DNA from: an uncultured Burkholderiales bacterium
GTDB lineage: Bacteria; Pseudomonadota; Gammaproteobacteria; Burkholderiales; Burkholderiaceae
Direction: 5' to 3'
Assembly (NCBI GenBank): GCA_937891045.1
Contig: CALBEV010000119.1
Span: 1 to 41,036, forward strand
DNA: 41,036 nucleotides
The notes below the pieces were generated by a model. The model was not told the origin of the DNA. It worked only from the letters and a program-made list of their open reading frames with translations, and did not search any database. The position numbers and the translations under genes were made by a program. Positions 9,088 to 16,523 of the stretch are shown here, one piece after another. Positions within the stretch are counted from its first letter, which is position 1; every line of letters begins with the position of its first letter.

Positions 9088-9100
9088 GGCGGTTGGTGTT
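9064..9100 (+). terminator. hairpin at the end of the histidine kinase gene
   Basis: A nine-base perfect inverted repeat, CCGCCTCAG (9064-9072) and CTGAGGCGG (9084-9092), encloses an 11-nt loop and spans the kinase stop codon. The following sequence TTGGTGTT is a poor U tract on the plus strand, and no U tract exists on the minus strand. It probably ends the plus-strand transcript, with modest strength, in front of the convergent barrel gene. Confidence 0.55.
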
Positions 9101-9657
9101 TAGAACTTGATGCCAACACCAACAGAGTACTGACTGGAATCAGTCAGGGACCTGTAGTCGCCACGGACGAACAAGTTGCTGTTGATTTTGTACTTGATGC
9201 TGGCTCCAAAACCGCTTTGCGCGTCTTTCTGCTCAACGTAAATCAGATTAGCACCCAGATCAACATCAGGCGTGACTGCCGCACGAACGCCCAAGGTCAT
9301 GGGATAGGAATCTTGATGAGCTTGGGTAGTGATGGTGGTGTAGGAATAGCCAATGGTTGCCACAGCATCGGTGTTGGTGGCCATTGGTAGGCGATAACCC
9401 ACTGAACCAGATGTTGAAGCAATGGTGATTGGGGATTTTTCAACACTGCCATATGAGCCAAGCACAAAGAAGTTCTCAGTCAACAAATAAGTGGCTGAAA
9501 TGCCATAACCAGTGTAGGTTTTGGAATTCATTTCCATTGAAGAGTAACCTGCGGCTAGTTCGTTGTAATCCACACCGGTTTCAGATTTGCCAGCTTCAGC
9601 CGCAAAGACGGTGGATGTCAACAATGCCAAGGATGCGAGCGTCAAAAGTTTTTTTAT
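9100..9657 (-). CDS. small outer-membrane beta-barrel protein, apparent ATA start
   Basis: About 185 aa if translation starts at ATA 9657-9655, or 181 aa from the in-frame TTG at 9645. The longer form begins (M)KKLLTLASLALLTSTVFA, a typical Sec signal peptide with two lysines, cleaved near AA-EAG. The shorter form would lack the positive n-region. An AGGAG at 9668-9664 stands six bases before the ATA and 18 before the TTG, and an in-frame TAA two codons upstream of the ATA excludes an earlier start. The mature part alternates polar and hydrophobic residues with many Gly/Tyr/Ser and ends GVGIKF, the terminal aromatic expected of barrels inserted by the Bam complex. It resembles OmpA-like eight-strand porin-family barrels; function unknown. 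It lies 53 nt downstream of the NarL-type regulator. Confidence 0.75.
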   Translation of the reverse strand: MKKLLTLASLALLTSTVFAAEAGKSETGVDYNELAAGYSSMEMNSKTYTGYGISATYLLTENFFVLGSYGSVEKSPITIASTSGSVGYRLPMATNTDAVATIGYSYTTITTQAHQDSYPMTLGVRAAVTPDVDLGANLIYVEQKDAQSGFGASIKYKINSNLFVRGDYRSLTDSSQYSVGVGIKF

Positions 9658-9710
9658 GTGTTACTCCTAGTTATGTTGAGATCTTATGAGATTTGCGTGG
9701 CCGCCAAGAT

Positions 9711-10358
9711 TCAAGGGTTGCCAGCATCTAACAAGCCATGACGCATCGCCAGCAATGTGATTTCAGATTGATTGGCGAGTTGCAACTTTTGCTTTAGTTT
9801 GTACAGGTGGGTTCCCACCGTCGAAGAAGACAGGTTCAAGGATTCTGAAATCTGCAGCACCGACTGTCCTTTGGCCAATTGCACAAACACTTCAAACTCG
9901 CGCGGTGAAAGTTTTTCCAAGGGGTTGTCATCACCTTCCAAGTCTTGCATGGCCATGCGCTGCGCTATGGCAGGATCAATGAAGCGTTTGTGTTGGGCCA
10001 CCAAACGGATGGCGTCGATCAAGATCTCGGGTGCGGTGCGCTTGGACAAGTAGCCCAGCGCTCCAGCCTGCAAAGCACGCTTGGAGTAACTGGTGTCCTC
10101 ATGCGCGGACAAAGACAAAATCCGCACCTTGGGATCTTTGGCCACCAATCGCTTGATGGCTTCAATCCCGCCCATGCCGCCCATGGCAATGTCCATGACG
10201 ACCACGTCCGGTTGCAAGGCTTCGTATTGCTGAATAGCCTCTTCACCACTGGCGGCTTCTCCGACCACTTCAACATCGGCCCATGTTTGCAGCAGCACTT
10301 TGAAGCCGCCGCGCACCACGGCGTGGTCATCCACCAAGAACAGTTTCAATTTAGCCAT
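9711..10358 (-). CDS. NarL/LuxR-family response regulator
   Basis: 215 aa. The N-terminal receiver starts MAKLKLFLVDDHAVVRGGF, with the acidic D10/D11 pair, phospho-acceptor D56 in VVVMDIAMGG and the conserved lysine in LGYLSKRTAPE. A C-terminal LuxR-type helix-turn-helix follows (LSPREFEVFVQLAKGQSVLQ, then STVGTHLYKLKQKL). The ATG at 10358 lies inside the kinase gene, giving an 8-nt overlap, so the pair is translationally coupled. Members of this class beside PQQ or alcohol dehydrogenase genes (MoxX, FlhR and relatives) control alcohol oxidation; that role here is only an inference from the neighbouring pqq operon. Confidence 0.93.
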   Translation of the reverse strand: MAKLKLFLVDDHAVVRGGFKVLLQTWADVEVVGEAASGEEAIQQYEALQPDVVVMDIAMGGMGGIEAIKRLVAKDPKVRILSLSAHEDTSYSKRALQAGALGYLSKRTAPEILIDAIRLVAQHKRFIDPAIAQRMAMQDLEGDDNPLEKLSPREFEVFVQLAKGQSVLQISESLNLSSSTVGTHLYKLKQKLQLANQSEITLLAMRHGLLDAGNP

Positions 10359-11709
10359 GGCTTCTATTGTGCTTGAGCGGCAAGACCGCATGTACGCGCA
10401 CACCAGAGGGTTGCAACAATTCAAAAAGCAAACTGCCCCCCAAACCTTGGGCGCGTTCGTGCATACCAATCACACCAAAGTGTCCTGAGGCTTGCCAATC
10501 GGGGTGCGGTCCCACACCGTTATCCCGCACATCCAAATGCAAATGCTCATCCAAGATTTCAACCTGCATGTCGATCAGGCTGGCTTGGGCGTGTCGCAAG
10601 GCGTTGGTGAGGGACTCTTGCATGATGCGGTAGGTGGCTGTGGCCAGATCACCTGCTAGATTTTCCAAATTGGCTTGAAGGTGCAACAAGATTTTCACTT
10701 GGGGATGTCTTCTGCGGGCGTCTTCCAGCAAATCTTGCAAGGCGTCTTGCAAGCCAAACCGGTCCAGCGCCAGCGGTCGCAATTGACTGACCAATTGATG
10801 CACTTCCTCGTAAATCGCATCTGCACATTGCACCACCATCTGGGCCGACGATTCAATTTGCGGGTCCACGCCTTTGGCTCGGTGGGCAATCGCCAAGCCC
10901 ACACTCTTGATGGCGGTGACTTGCTGGCCCAATTCATCATGCAATTCGCGGGCAATTTGGCCACGTACTTCTTCAATCCGGGCTTGAATGACTTGGGTCA
11001 GTTCGCGGTTTTGCGCCAGTGCCTGGGTGGCTTCTTTCGCTTTCTCACGCGCTGCAATACCTTCTTGTACAGACTGCGCCATGTTGTTAAAGGCTTGACC
11101 CATCAACCGGGCTTCTTGGCCCCGCATGGCTGGCAGGCGGGTGTCATAACCACCAGCGCTGATGTCATGCAAGCCCTGCACCACTTGTTGGATGGGCTTC
11201 AAGCTGCGGCCCACCAAAACATAGACCAACCCATTGCCCAGCACAAAGCCCAAGATGACGATCACCAGCAATGGCACAAAGGCATCCCAGCCATCGAGCA
11301 CCGCACGGGACGGATCAGGTCGCAGCAAAACGCGCCCTTGGGGCAATTGAATCTCGCGGATCATGACCAATGGTTTGACGATTTGGCTGTACCACTGGGG
11401 TGCATCTCGGCCCGCTTTGTAGGTGGGTGGTGGTGATTGGTAGATCGCTTCGCCAGCATCATTGAGCAGCTCGATTTCATGCGCACGAATGCGACCGACG
11501 GAGGCCAAAAAACGCGTCATGTCTTCCAAACTGGCACTGTTGGTGTTGGCCTGTACCCTGGAAAGCAATTGCGTGGCCACCACACTGGCGCCATCCATTT
11601 CATCTCGCACGCTTTGACGCGTATCGCGCAAATGCAAGCCAATCAGCAAGGACGCAAACGTGGCCAACAAAATGCCGATGATCAGATTGATTTGCAGGCG
11701 TAAAGACAT
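10351..11709 (-). CDS. NarX/MoxY-like sensor histidine kinase
   Basis: 452 aa membrane kinase. Transmembrane helices lie at about 7-25 and 144-165. Between them is a periplasmic domain of about 118 residues with a WYSQIVKPL stretch and a closing LLRPDPSRAVLDGWDAF segment that recalls the LapD/MoxY N-terminal domain. HAMP is at about 166-218, then a coiled segment and a HisKA_3 dimerisation domain with H257 in ARELHDELGQQ. The ATPase domain has YRIMQESLTNALRHA, DNGVG (396-400) and HFGVIGMHERA. The gene starts 3 nt after the pip stop and overlaps its regulator by 8 nt. The signal is unknown. Confidence 0.92.
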   Translation of the reverse strand: MSLRLQINLIIGILLATFASLLIGLHLRDTRQSVRDEMDGASVVATQLLSRVQANTNSASLEDMTRFLASVGRIRAHEIELLNDAGEAIYQSPPPTYKAGRDAPQWYSQIVKPLVMIREIQLPQGRVLLRPDPSRAVLDGWDAFVPLLVIVILGFVLGNGLVYVLVGRSLKPIQQVVQGLHDISAGGYDTRLPAMRGQEARLMGQAFNNMAQSVQEGIAAREKAKEATQALAQNRELTQVIQARIEEVRGQIARELHDELGQQVTAIKSVGLAIAHRAKGVDPQIESSAQMVVQCADAIYEEVHQLVSQLRPLALDRFGLQDALQDLLEDARRRHPQVKILLHLQANLENLAGDLATATYRIMQESLTNALRHAQASLIDMQVEILDEHLHLDVRDNGVGPHPDWQASGHFGVIGMHERAQGLGGSLLFELLQPSGVRVHAVLPLKHNRSHG

Positions 11710-11712
11710 GGT

Positions 11713-12681
11713 TCAAAGGTGGGCTTGGGTGGCTGCTGCAATGGTTTGCAACAAGGCCGTGGTCATTTCGGGTTCAAACGCGTTGTGACCTGCGTTGTCA
11801 ATCCATTGAAGTTGACTGTGTGGCAAAACCTGGTGCACTGCCCAAGCGGCTTCGGGTCGGCAAATCCAATCCAGTCGACCGTGCAGCAAATGCACCGGCA
11901 TGGATTGCAAAGGCCCCATTTCTGACAACAAGCCTGGTTCAGGAAAAAAACAATGGTGCTTCAAGTAATGGCTTTGCAAACGGTATTTTCGCAACAGGGC
12001 TTGGGCGTCTGCGGCGCTCAAAGCAGGCGCATCGTTCGCCACAAAGCTTCGGTTTGTGAGTGCGTTTTCCCATGCTTGCCAAGCCTGCGCCAAGGGCAGG
12101 GCAACAGCCTCTTCGGCATGTTGAATCTGCTCATACATGAAGCTAGCAATGGCATGGCGCTGTGGGCTGGGCACCAGCGCTGCCATCGCGGCCCAAGCGT
12201 CTGGCATCACCGATTGCGCGTCTTGAAAAAACCAATCCAGGTCAGATTGGCGTGAGAGAAAAACACCGCGCAAAACCAGCCCCAGACAAGCGTTGGGATG
12301 CGCACTGGCATACGCCAAACCCAAACCTGCGCCCCAAGAGCCACCGACCACCAACCACTGTTCAATCTTCAATTGCAATCGCAGTCGCTCGATGTCTTGA
12401 ATCAAGGCCTGTGTGTGGTTGTGCGTTAGTGGATTGTCTGCCGTGCTTCGACCACATCCACGTTGGTCGAACAGCACCATGCGGGTATGGACAGGGTTGA
12501 AGAGCTGCCGGTGCTTGGCCGAGCAACCACTGCCTGGTCCGCCATGCAAAAACACCACCGGCAAACCACTGGGGTGGCCACATTGCTCAAAATAAACACG
12601 GTGGCCGTCCAACGCAGGCAAAAAGCCGTGTTGATAGGGTTCGATGGGCGGATACAAAGCAGGGGCAAGGTCTGCGGACAT
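11713..12681 (-). CDS. pip: proline iminopeptidase (prolyl aminopeptidase)
   Basis: 322 aa alpha/beta hydrolase of peptidase family S33, which removes N-terminal proline from peptides. The oxyanion motif HGGPGSGCS is at about 46-54 and FDQRGCGRST at 71-80. The nucleophile S115 is in VVGGSWGAGLGLAYA. The acid is in LLHGRLDWICRPE and the histidine in DNAGHNAFEPEM. Full length. AGGA seven bases before the ATG is the ribosome binding site. It is first in a minus-strand unit with the MoxY-like kinase and its regulator and is divergent from pqqA. Why a peptidase sits with a two-component system is not evident. Confidence 0.93.
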   Translation of the reverse strand: MSADLAPALYPPIEPYQHGFLPALDGHRVYFEQCGHPSGLPVVFLHGGPGSGCSAKHRQLFNPVHTRMVLFDQRGCGRSTADNPLTHNHTQALIQDIERLRLQLKIEQWLVVGGSWGAGLGLAYASAHPNACLGLVLRGVFLSRQSDLDWFFQDAQSVMPDAWAAMAALVPSPQRHAIASFMYEQIQHAEEAVALPLAQAWQAWENALTNRSFVANDAPALSAADAQALLRKYRLQSHYLKHHCFFPEPGLLSEMGPLQSMPVHLLHGRLDWICRPEAAWAVHQVLPHSQLQWIDNAGHNAFEPEMTTALLQTIAAATQAHL

Positions 12682-12890
12682 GCTTTAATCCTATTCGTTT
12701 TGTTGTTCATGACCTGTCGGCAGTGAACCGAAGGGGGAAACCCTAGGCCTTTATACAGAATTTCATGAGGTGTAATTCCATGTCCTACCGATGGTGCAGC
12801 CTGCGCCTTCAAGGCACAGTTCACACCTGTGTTCGGAATGGTTCTGTACACGACTCACCGCAACAAGCGGCATACTTTTGGAGATACACC
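12682..12890 (+). promoter_or_regulatory. pip/pqqA divergent region and hairpin-bearing pqqA leader
   Basis: 209 bases without a convincing gene. Two small adjacent stem-loops, TCGG/CCGA (12717-12731) and AGGG/CCCT (12732-12744), are followed by CCGA-T-GGT at 12788-12795, which could alternatively pair with ACC-TG-TCGG at 12712-12720. Further on, an inverted repeat CACAG-N7-CTGTG lies at 12815-12831. The end carries the pqqA ribosome binding site GGAG, seven bases before the ATG. I cannot place a clear -35/-10 pair. The region must hold promoters for both directions and may encode a structured leader. Confidence 0.4.
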
Positions 12891-12965
12891 ATGAAATGGC
12901 AAACACCTGCAGCTAGCGACATGCGTTTTGGTTTCGAAATCACCATGTACATCGCGAATCGCTGA
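12891..12965 (+). CDS. pqqA: PQQ precursor peptide PqqA
   Basis: 24-residue peptide MKWQTPAASDMRFGFEITMY followed by IANR, the ribosomally made precursor of pyrroloquinoline quinone. The conserved Glu16 and Tyr20 (ExxxY) are the residues whose side chains are cross-linked by PqqE and become PQQ. The GGAG at spacing seven fixes the start; the open frame continues upstream to an ATG at 12765, but PqqA peptides are short and that extension looks like non-coding leader. It is followed at once by a terminator-like hairpin, so pqqA can be made in excess over the enzymes. Confidence 0.95.
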   Translation: MKWQTPAASDMRFGFEITMYIANR

Positions 12966-12974
12966 AATCAGCCG

Positions 12975-13005
12975 GTCTGTCAGGGCAACCTGGCAGACTT
13001 TTTTT
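12975..13005 (+). terminator. terminator/attenuator between pqqA and pqqB
   Basis: A ten-base stem GTCTGTCAGG (12975-12984) and CCTGGCAGAC (12989-12998), with one G-U pair and a GCAA tetraloop, is followed by seven T. It begins 10 nt after the pqqA stop codon. It should end most transcripts after pqqA, with read-through supplying pqqBCDE. A strong pqqA transcript with weak downstream expression is a known pattern in other PQQ clusters. Confidence 0.88.
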
Positions 13006-13031
13006 CTCTCGAGTTTGATAGCGGCTTTATT

Positions 13032-13946
13032 TTGAAAATACATGTGCTTGGCTCAGCCGCTGGCGGTGGTTTCCCACAGTGGAATTGCAACTGCCCCCAA
13101 TGCAGCGCAGTGCGCGCTGGCAGCCCGCACCATCTCCCCCGTACACAATCTTCCATCGCCATCAGCGCCAACAGCACAGACTGGCTGCTGGTGAATGCGT
13201 CCCCCGATGTATTGCAGCAAATCAAGGCCTTTCCTGGTTTGCAACCCGCTCGGGCCTTGCGCGATACAGGCATTGCCGCTGTCATGCTGATGGACGCGCA
13301 AATTGACCACACCACCGGTTTGCTCATGCTGCGAGAGCACCGTCAACGCCTGCCCTTGTATTGCCACCCGTTGGTGCGCGAAGACCTGACCAGTGGCAAC
13401 CCCTTGTTCAAGGTGCTTGAGCACTATTGCGGCATTGATTGGCAGGCGCTTTCCCTAGAAGACAGCTTTGCCATCAACGGTCTTGATGGCCTGGCGTTTG
13501 CAGTGCTGCCATTGCTTAGCAACGCGCCGCCGTATTCACCGCACCGTGACAAGCCGCAACCCGGTGACAACGTGGGTCTGTCTGCGACGGACAATGCCAC
13601 GGGCAAAAAACTGTTTTATGCGCCCGGCTTGGGTCAGATGGAGCCCCATGTGTGGGCCGCGATGCAAGCCAGTGACTGTGTGCTGGTCGACGGCACGCTC
13701 TGGACCGATGACGAAATGATCGCCTTGGGCGCATCGAAAAAAACATCGCGCTCCATGGGTCACCTGCCGCAAAGCGGCGCAGACGGCATGATCGAATGGC
13801 TGGACAAATTGCCCAACCATGTGCGCAAAATACTCATCCACATCAACAACACCAACCCGATTTTGGATGCGCAAAGCCCGCAACGCCAAACCTTGACCGA
13901 GCACGGCATCGAGGTGGCATTTGACGGCATGGAGATCACGCTGTGA
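13032..13946 (+). CDS. pqqB: PQQ biosynthesis protein PqqB
   Basis: 304 aa metallo-beta-lactamase-fold protein. The start [18 protein letters not shown] contains the family GSAAGGGxPQWN signature and the zinc-site cysteines CNCPQC at 19-24. Metal-ligand-type D92-H93 occur in [12 protein letters not shown]. PqqB has been proposed to hydroxylate a tyrosine-derived intermediate in the PQQ pathway. The start is TTG at 13032, the only codon that includes the conserved [13 protein letters not shown]; no good ribosome binding site precedes it, suggesting weak initiation. The stop overlaps the pqqC start by 4 nt. Confidence 0.96.
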   Translation: MKIHVLGSAAGGGFPQWNCNCPQCSAVRAGSPHHLPRTQSSIAISANSTDWLLVNASPDVLQQIKAFPGLQPARALRDTGIAAVMLMDAQIDHTTGLLMLREHRQRLPLYCHPLVREDLTSGNPLFKVLEHYCGIDWQALSLEDSFAINGLDGLAFAVLPLLSNAPPYSPHRDKPQPGDNVGLSATDNATGKKLFYAPGLGQMEPHVWAAMQASDCVLVDGTLWTDDEMIALGASKKTSRSMGHLPQSGADGMIEWLDKLPNHVRKILIHINNTNPILDAQSPQRQTLTEHGIEVAFDGMEITL

Positions 13947-14704
13947 ACAACCTGATGAACGAAGCCTTTGTGGACACCCGCGAGCCTTGGAGCGCCGAAG
14001 AGTTTGAAACCTTGTTGCGTGGCAAAAGCAGCAGTTACCACATCAACCATCCGTTTCACGTGATGATGGCGCAGGGCAAACTCAATGCAGCGCAATTGCG
14101 CGGCTGGGTGGCCAACCGTTTTTACTACCAAATTTCCATCCCCCTCAAAGACGCGGCCATTTTGTCCAACTGCAATGACCGCGAGATTCGACGCGAGTGG
14201 ATTCTGCGCATCCTGGACCATGACGGCATCAACATGGGTGGCATTCAAGACGAGGGCGGCATCGAGGCTTGGATTCATTTGGGCCAAGCCGTGGGTTTGA
14301 GCCGGGACGATGTCACATCACTTCGGTTTGTGGCACCAGCGAGTCGGTTTGCGGTGGACGCGTATGTGAACTTCGCCCGCCAGCAGCCTTGGCAAGAAGC
14401 TGTGGCGTCGAGTCTCACTGAATTGTTTGCGCCGCACATTCATCAGCAGCGCATTGACACCTGGCCCGAGCAATACCCTTGGGTGGACCCCACGGGTTTG
14501 CAGTACTTTAAAAACCGACTCACCCAAGCACGACGAGATGTCGCGCATGGCCTCACATTCACCTTGAAATATTTCAGTCAAACCCGAGCCCTGCAAGAAC
14601 GCGCCTTGGACATCTTGCAATTCAAATTGAATGTGCTGTGGGCGCTGGCTGACGCCATCATGCTGGACCAATGTCAAATTGAAATCACGGGGCCCAAGGC
14701 ATGA
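13943..14704 (+). CDS. pqqC: pyrroloquinoline-quinone synthase PqqC
   Basis: 253 aa, full length. PqqC catalyses the last step, the oxygen-dependent ring closure and eight-electron oxidation of AHQQ to PQQ, without a metal cofactor. Recognisable segments are [35 protein letters not shown] and [20 protein letters not shown], rich in the histidine, arginine and tyrosine residues that line the active site of this family. The GTG start overlaps the pqqB stop (GTGA); an ATG four codons later is an alternative. The stop overlaps pqqD by 4 nt. Confidence 0.96.
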   Translation: MNNLMNEAFVDTREPWSAEEFETLLRGKSSSYHINHPFHVMMAQGKLNAAQLRGWVANRFYYQISIPLKDAAILSNCNDREIRREWILRILDHDGINMGGIQDEGGIEAWIHLGQAVGLSRDDVTSLRFVAPASRFAVDAYVNFARQQPWQEAVASSLTELFAPHIHQQRIDTWPEQYPWVDPTGLQYFKNRLTQARRDVAHGLTFTLKYFSQTRALQERALDILQFKLNVLWALADAIMLDQCQIEITGPKA

Positions 14705-14979
14705 ATGACGTCGACGACATTTTGAACAGCACGCCCAGCGTGGCCAGCATGTTTCGCTTGCAATGGGAAGAAGTTCAACAGTGTTGGGTCTTGCTGTACC
14801 CCGAAGGCATGGTCAAGTTGAATGGCAGTGCGGGTGAAATCATGCGCCGCTTGAATGGTGAAAAAACTGTTCAAACCGTGATCTCCGACTTGGAAACCGA
14901 TTTCGGCACCACCGGCTTGCAGGCCGATGTCTTGGCCTTTTTAGAAATAGCAGGCCAACAAGGTTGGGTGAAAGCATGA
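14701..14979 (+). CDS. pqqD: PQQ biosynthesis chaperone PqqD
   Basis: 92 aa peptide-recognition protein (RRE fold) that binds PqqA and presents it to PqqE. Typical features are the [20 protein letters not shown] stretch, the [14 protein letters not shown] motif, and the C-terminal [16 protein letters not shown] helix. It is a stand-alone pqqD, not fused to pqqC or pqqE as in some organisms. It overlaps both neighbours by 4 nt (ATGA). Confidence 0.95.
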   Translation: MNDVDDILNSTPSVASMFRLQWEEVQQCWVLLYPEGMVKLNGSAGEIMRRLNGEKTVQTVISDLETDFGTTGLQADVLAFLEIAGQQGWVKA

Positions 14980-16145
14980 GTGAAACCACCCTCAACGCTG
15001 GCTTGCAAACCATGCCGACCCCACCCACGGTGGGCCCGCCCTTGTGGTTGTTGGCTGAAATCACCTACAGCTGCCCGCTGCATTGTGTGTTTTGCTACAA
15101 CCCGGTGGACTACACGCAAAGCGGCGTTGAACTCAGCACCGAAGAATGGTTCAAGGTGTTGCGCGATGCACGTGCCGCTGGCAGTGTGCAGTGCGGTTTT
15201 TCGGGTGGCGAGCCTTTGGTGCGTGACGACTTGGAGCTGCTGGTGGCCGAAGCGCATCGGCTGGGTTTTTACACCAACTTGCTTACCTCGGGCATTGGCT
15301 TCACGCCCGAACGTGCCAAGGCTTTGAAAGAAGCTGGTTTGGACCATGTGCAGCTTTCATTCCAAGACTCCACCCGCGAGTTGAATGATTTTTTGTCCCA
15401 CACCAAAACCTTTGCCTTGAAGCAGCGCGCTGCTGAACTCATTCAAAGCAACGGCTGGCCGATGGTGTTGAACTGTGTGATTCACCGTTTGAACATCGAT
15501 TACATCGACAAGATCATCGAATTGGCCGTGGACTTGGGTGCCGAGTATTTGGAACTCGCCAACAGCCAATACTATTCATGGGCACAACTCAACCGCGATG
15601 GCTTGATGCCCAGCCGCGAACAGCTGGAACGTGCTGAACGGGTGACGAATGAATACCGCGCCAAGCTGGGCGACAAACTCAAAATCTTCTTCGTCGTCCC
15701 CGATTACTACGAAACTCGTCCCAAGAAATGCATGAACGGCTGGGGCAATATTTTCTTGACCATCACGCCAGACGGCTCGGCGCTGCCCTGCCACACCGCC
15801 AAGCTGATCAAACATTTGGAGTTTCCCAACGTCAAAACTTCCAGTGTCAAAGAGATTTGGTATGAATCTCATGCGTTCAACCATTACCGTGGTGACTCCT
15901 GGATGAAAGAGCCGTGTGTGAGTTGCCCCGAGAAAGAAAAAGACTTGGGCGGTTGCCGATGCCAAGCCTTGATGTTGACCGGCGACGCCGCCAATGCCGA
16001 CCCGGTCTGCGACAAATCAGCGCACCATCATTTGGTGGAAGAGGCGGTGGCTTATGCGCAAGTGCCCGATGCGCAACGGGTGAAGGTGCAACCCTTGGTG
16101 TTTCGCGACCCGATCAATTCACGCAAACTCAGCGCCAAGGTCTGA
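14976..16145 (+). CDS. pqqE: PqqA peptide cyclase PqqE (radical SAM)
   Basis: 389 aa from the ATG at 14976, which overlaps the pqqD stop. PqqE makes the carbon-carbon bond between Glu16 and Tyr20 of PqqA using S-adenosylmethionine. The radical SAM cluster motif CPLHCVFC is at 33-40, with GFSGGEPLVRDD downstream. The SPASM region carries auxiliary-cluster cysteines: GSALPCHTA, CVSCPEKEKDLGGCRCQA and DPVCDKSAHH. An in-frame TTG at 14964 would add four residues and is less likely. It ends the operon; no pqqF protease gene follows. Confidence 0.97.
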   Translation: MSETTLNAGLQTMPTPPTVGPPLWLLAEITYSCPLHCVFCYNPVDYTQSGVELSTEEWFKVLRDARAAGSVQCGFSGGEPLVRDDLELLVAEAHRLGFYTNLLTSGIGFTPERAKALKEAGLDHVQLSFQDSTRELNDFLSHTKTFALKQRAAELIQSNGWPMVLNCVIHRLNIDYIDKIIELAVDLGAEYLELANSQYYSWAQLNRDGLMPSREQLERAERVTNEYRAKLGDKLKIFFVVPDYYETRPKKCMNGWGNIFLTITPDGSALPCHTAKLIKHLEFPNVKTSSVKEIWYESHAFNHYRGDSWMKEPCVSCPEKEKDLGGCRCQALMLTGDAANADPVCDKSAHHHLVEEAVAYAQVPDAQRVKVQPLVFRDPINSRKLSAKV

Positions 16146-16178
16146 GCCCTCAGAGGCAGCAAACTTGAGGCCTTGGAT

Positions 16179-16511
16179 TCACTGAAGACCCAGCGACCAC
16201 AGCTGGGTGGAACGCGCACCACTGCGGCAAAACGCCAACACCGGACCGTTGGCAGCTTCCACCAATGAAGCCATTTGCACGACTTGCTCGGGCGTGATGG
16301 CACCACTCACCACAGGCAGGTAGTGGTAGCTCAAACCCGCCGCTTCTGCTGCGGTTTGCATTTGCGCCGAGGTGGGTTGATCAGGGCCGCCTTCCATGTC
16401 GGGGCGGTTGTTGATGACGGTGGTGAAACCATGGGCGGCGATAGCGGCCATGTGTTCAGGTGCCAGCTGGGGTGCTGTGGCGAAATCGTCCGTGTGTTTG
16501 GTGACTTGCAT
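16179..16511 (-). CDS. DUF442/TIGR01244 family phosphatase-like protein
   Basis: 110 aa, resembling the N-terminal domain of Blh beta-lactamase-hydrolase-like proteins. The fold is related to dual-specificity phosphatases: TTVINNRPDMEGGPDQP at about 30-46 and the active-site loop CRSGARS at 95-101, with C95 as likely nucleophile. Family members are annotated as phosphatases or sulfur transferases, and several are linked to sulfide metabolism; the substrate here is unknown. AAGGA five bases before the ATG supports the start. It converges on pqqE with a 33-nt gap and lies 12 nt downstream of the secreted protein gene. Confidence 0.85.
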   Translation of the reverse strand: MQVTKHTDDFATAPQLAPEHMAAIAAHGFTTVINNRPDMEGGPDQPTSAQMQTAAEAAGLSYHYLPVVSGAITPEQVVQMASLVEAANGPVLAFCRSGARSTQLWSLGLQ

Positions 16512-16523
16512 GGGGTTCCTTGT

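Noticed and set aside
12765..12890. In-frame extension of pqqA giving a 66-residue protein
   Set aside because: PqqA peptides are 22-29 residues long, a good ribosome binding site sits directly before the ATG at 12891, and the extension overlaps the hairpin region.
16146..16178. Bidirectional terminator between pqqE and the DUF442 gene
   Set aside because: Only a five-base CCTCA/TGAGG repeat with a long loop and no U tract is present.
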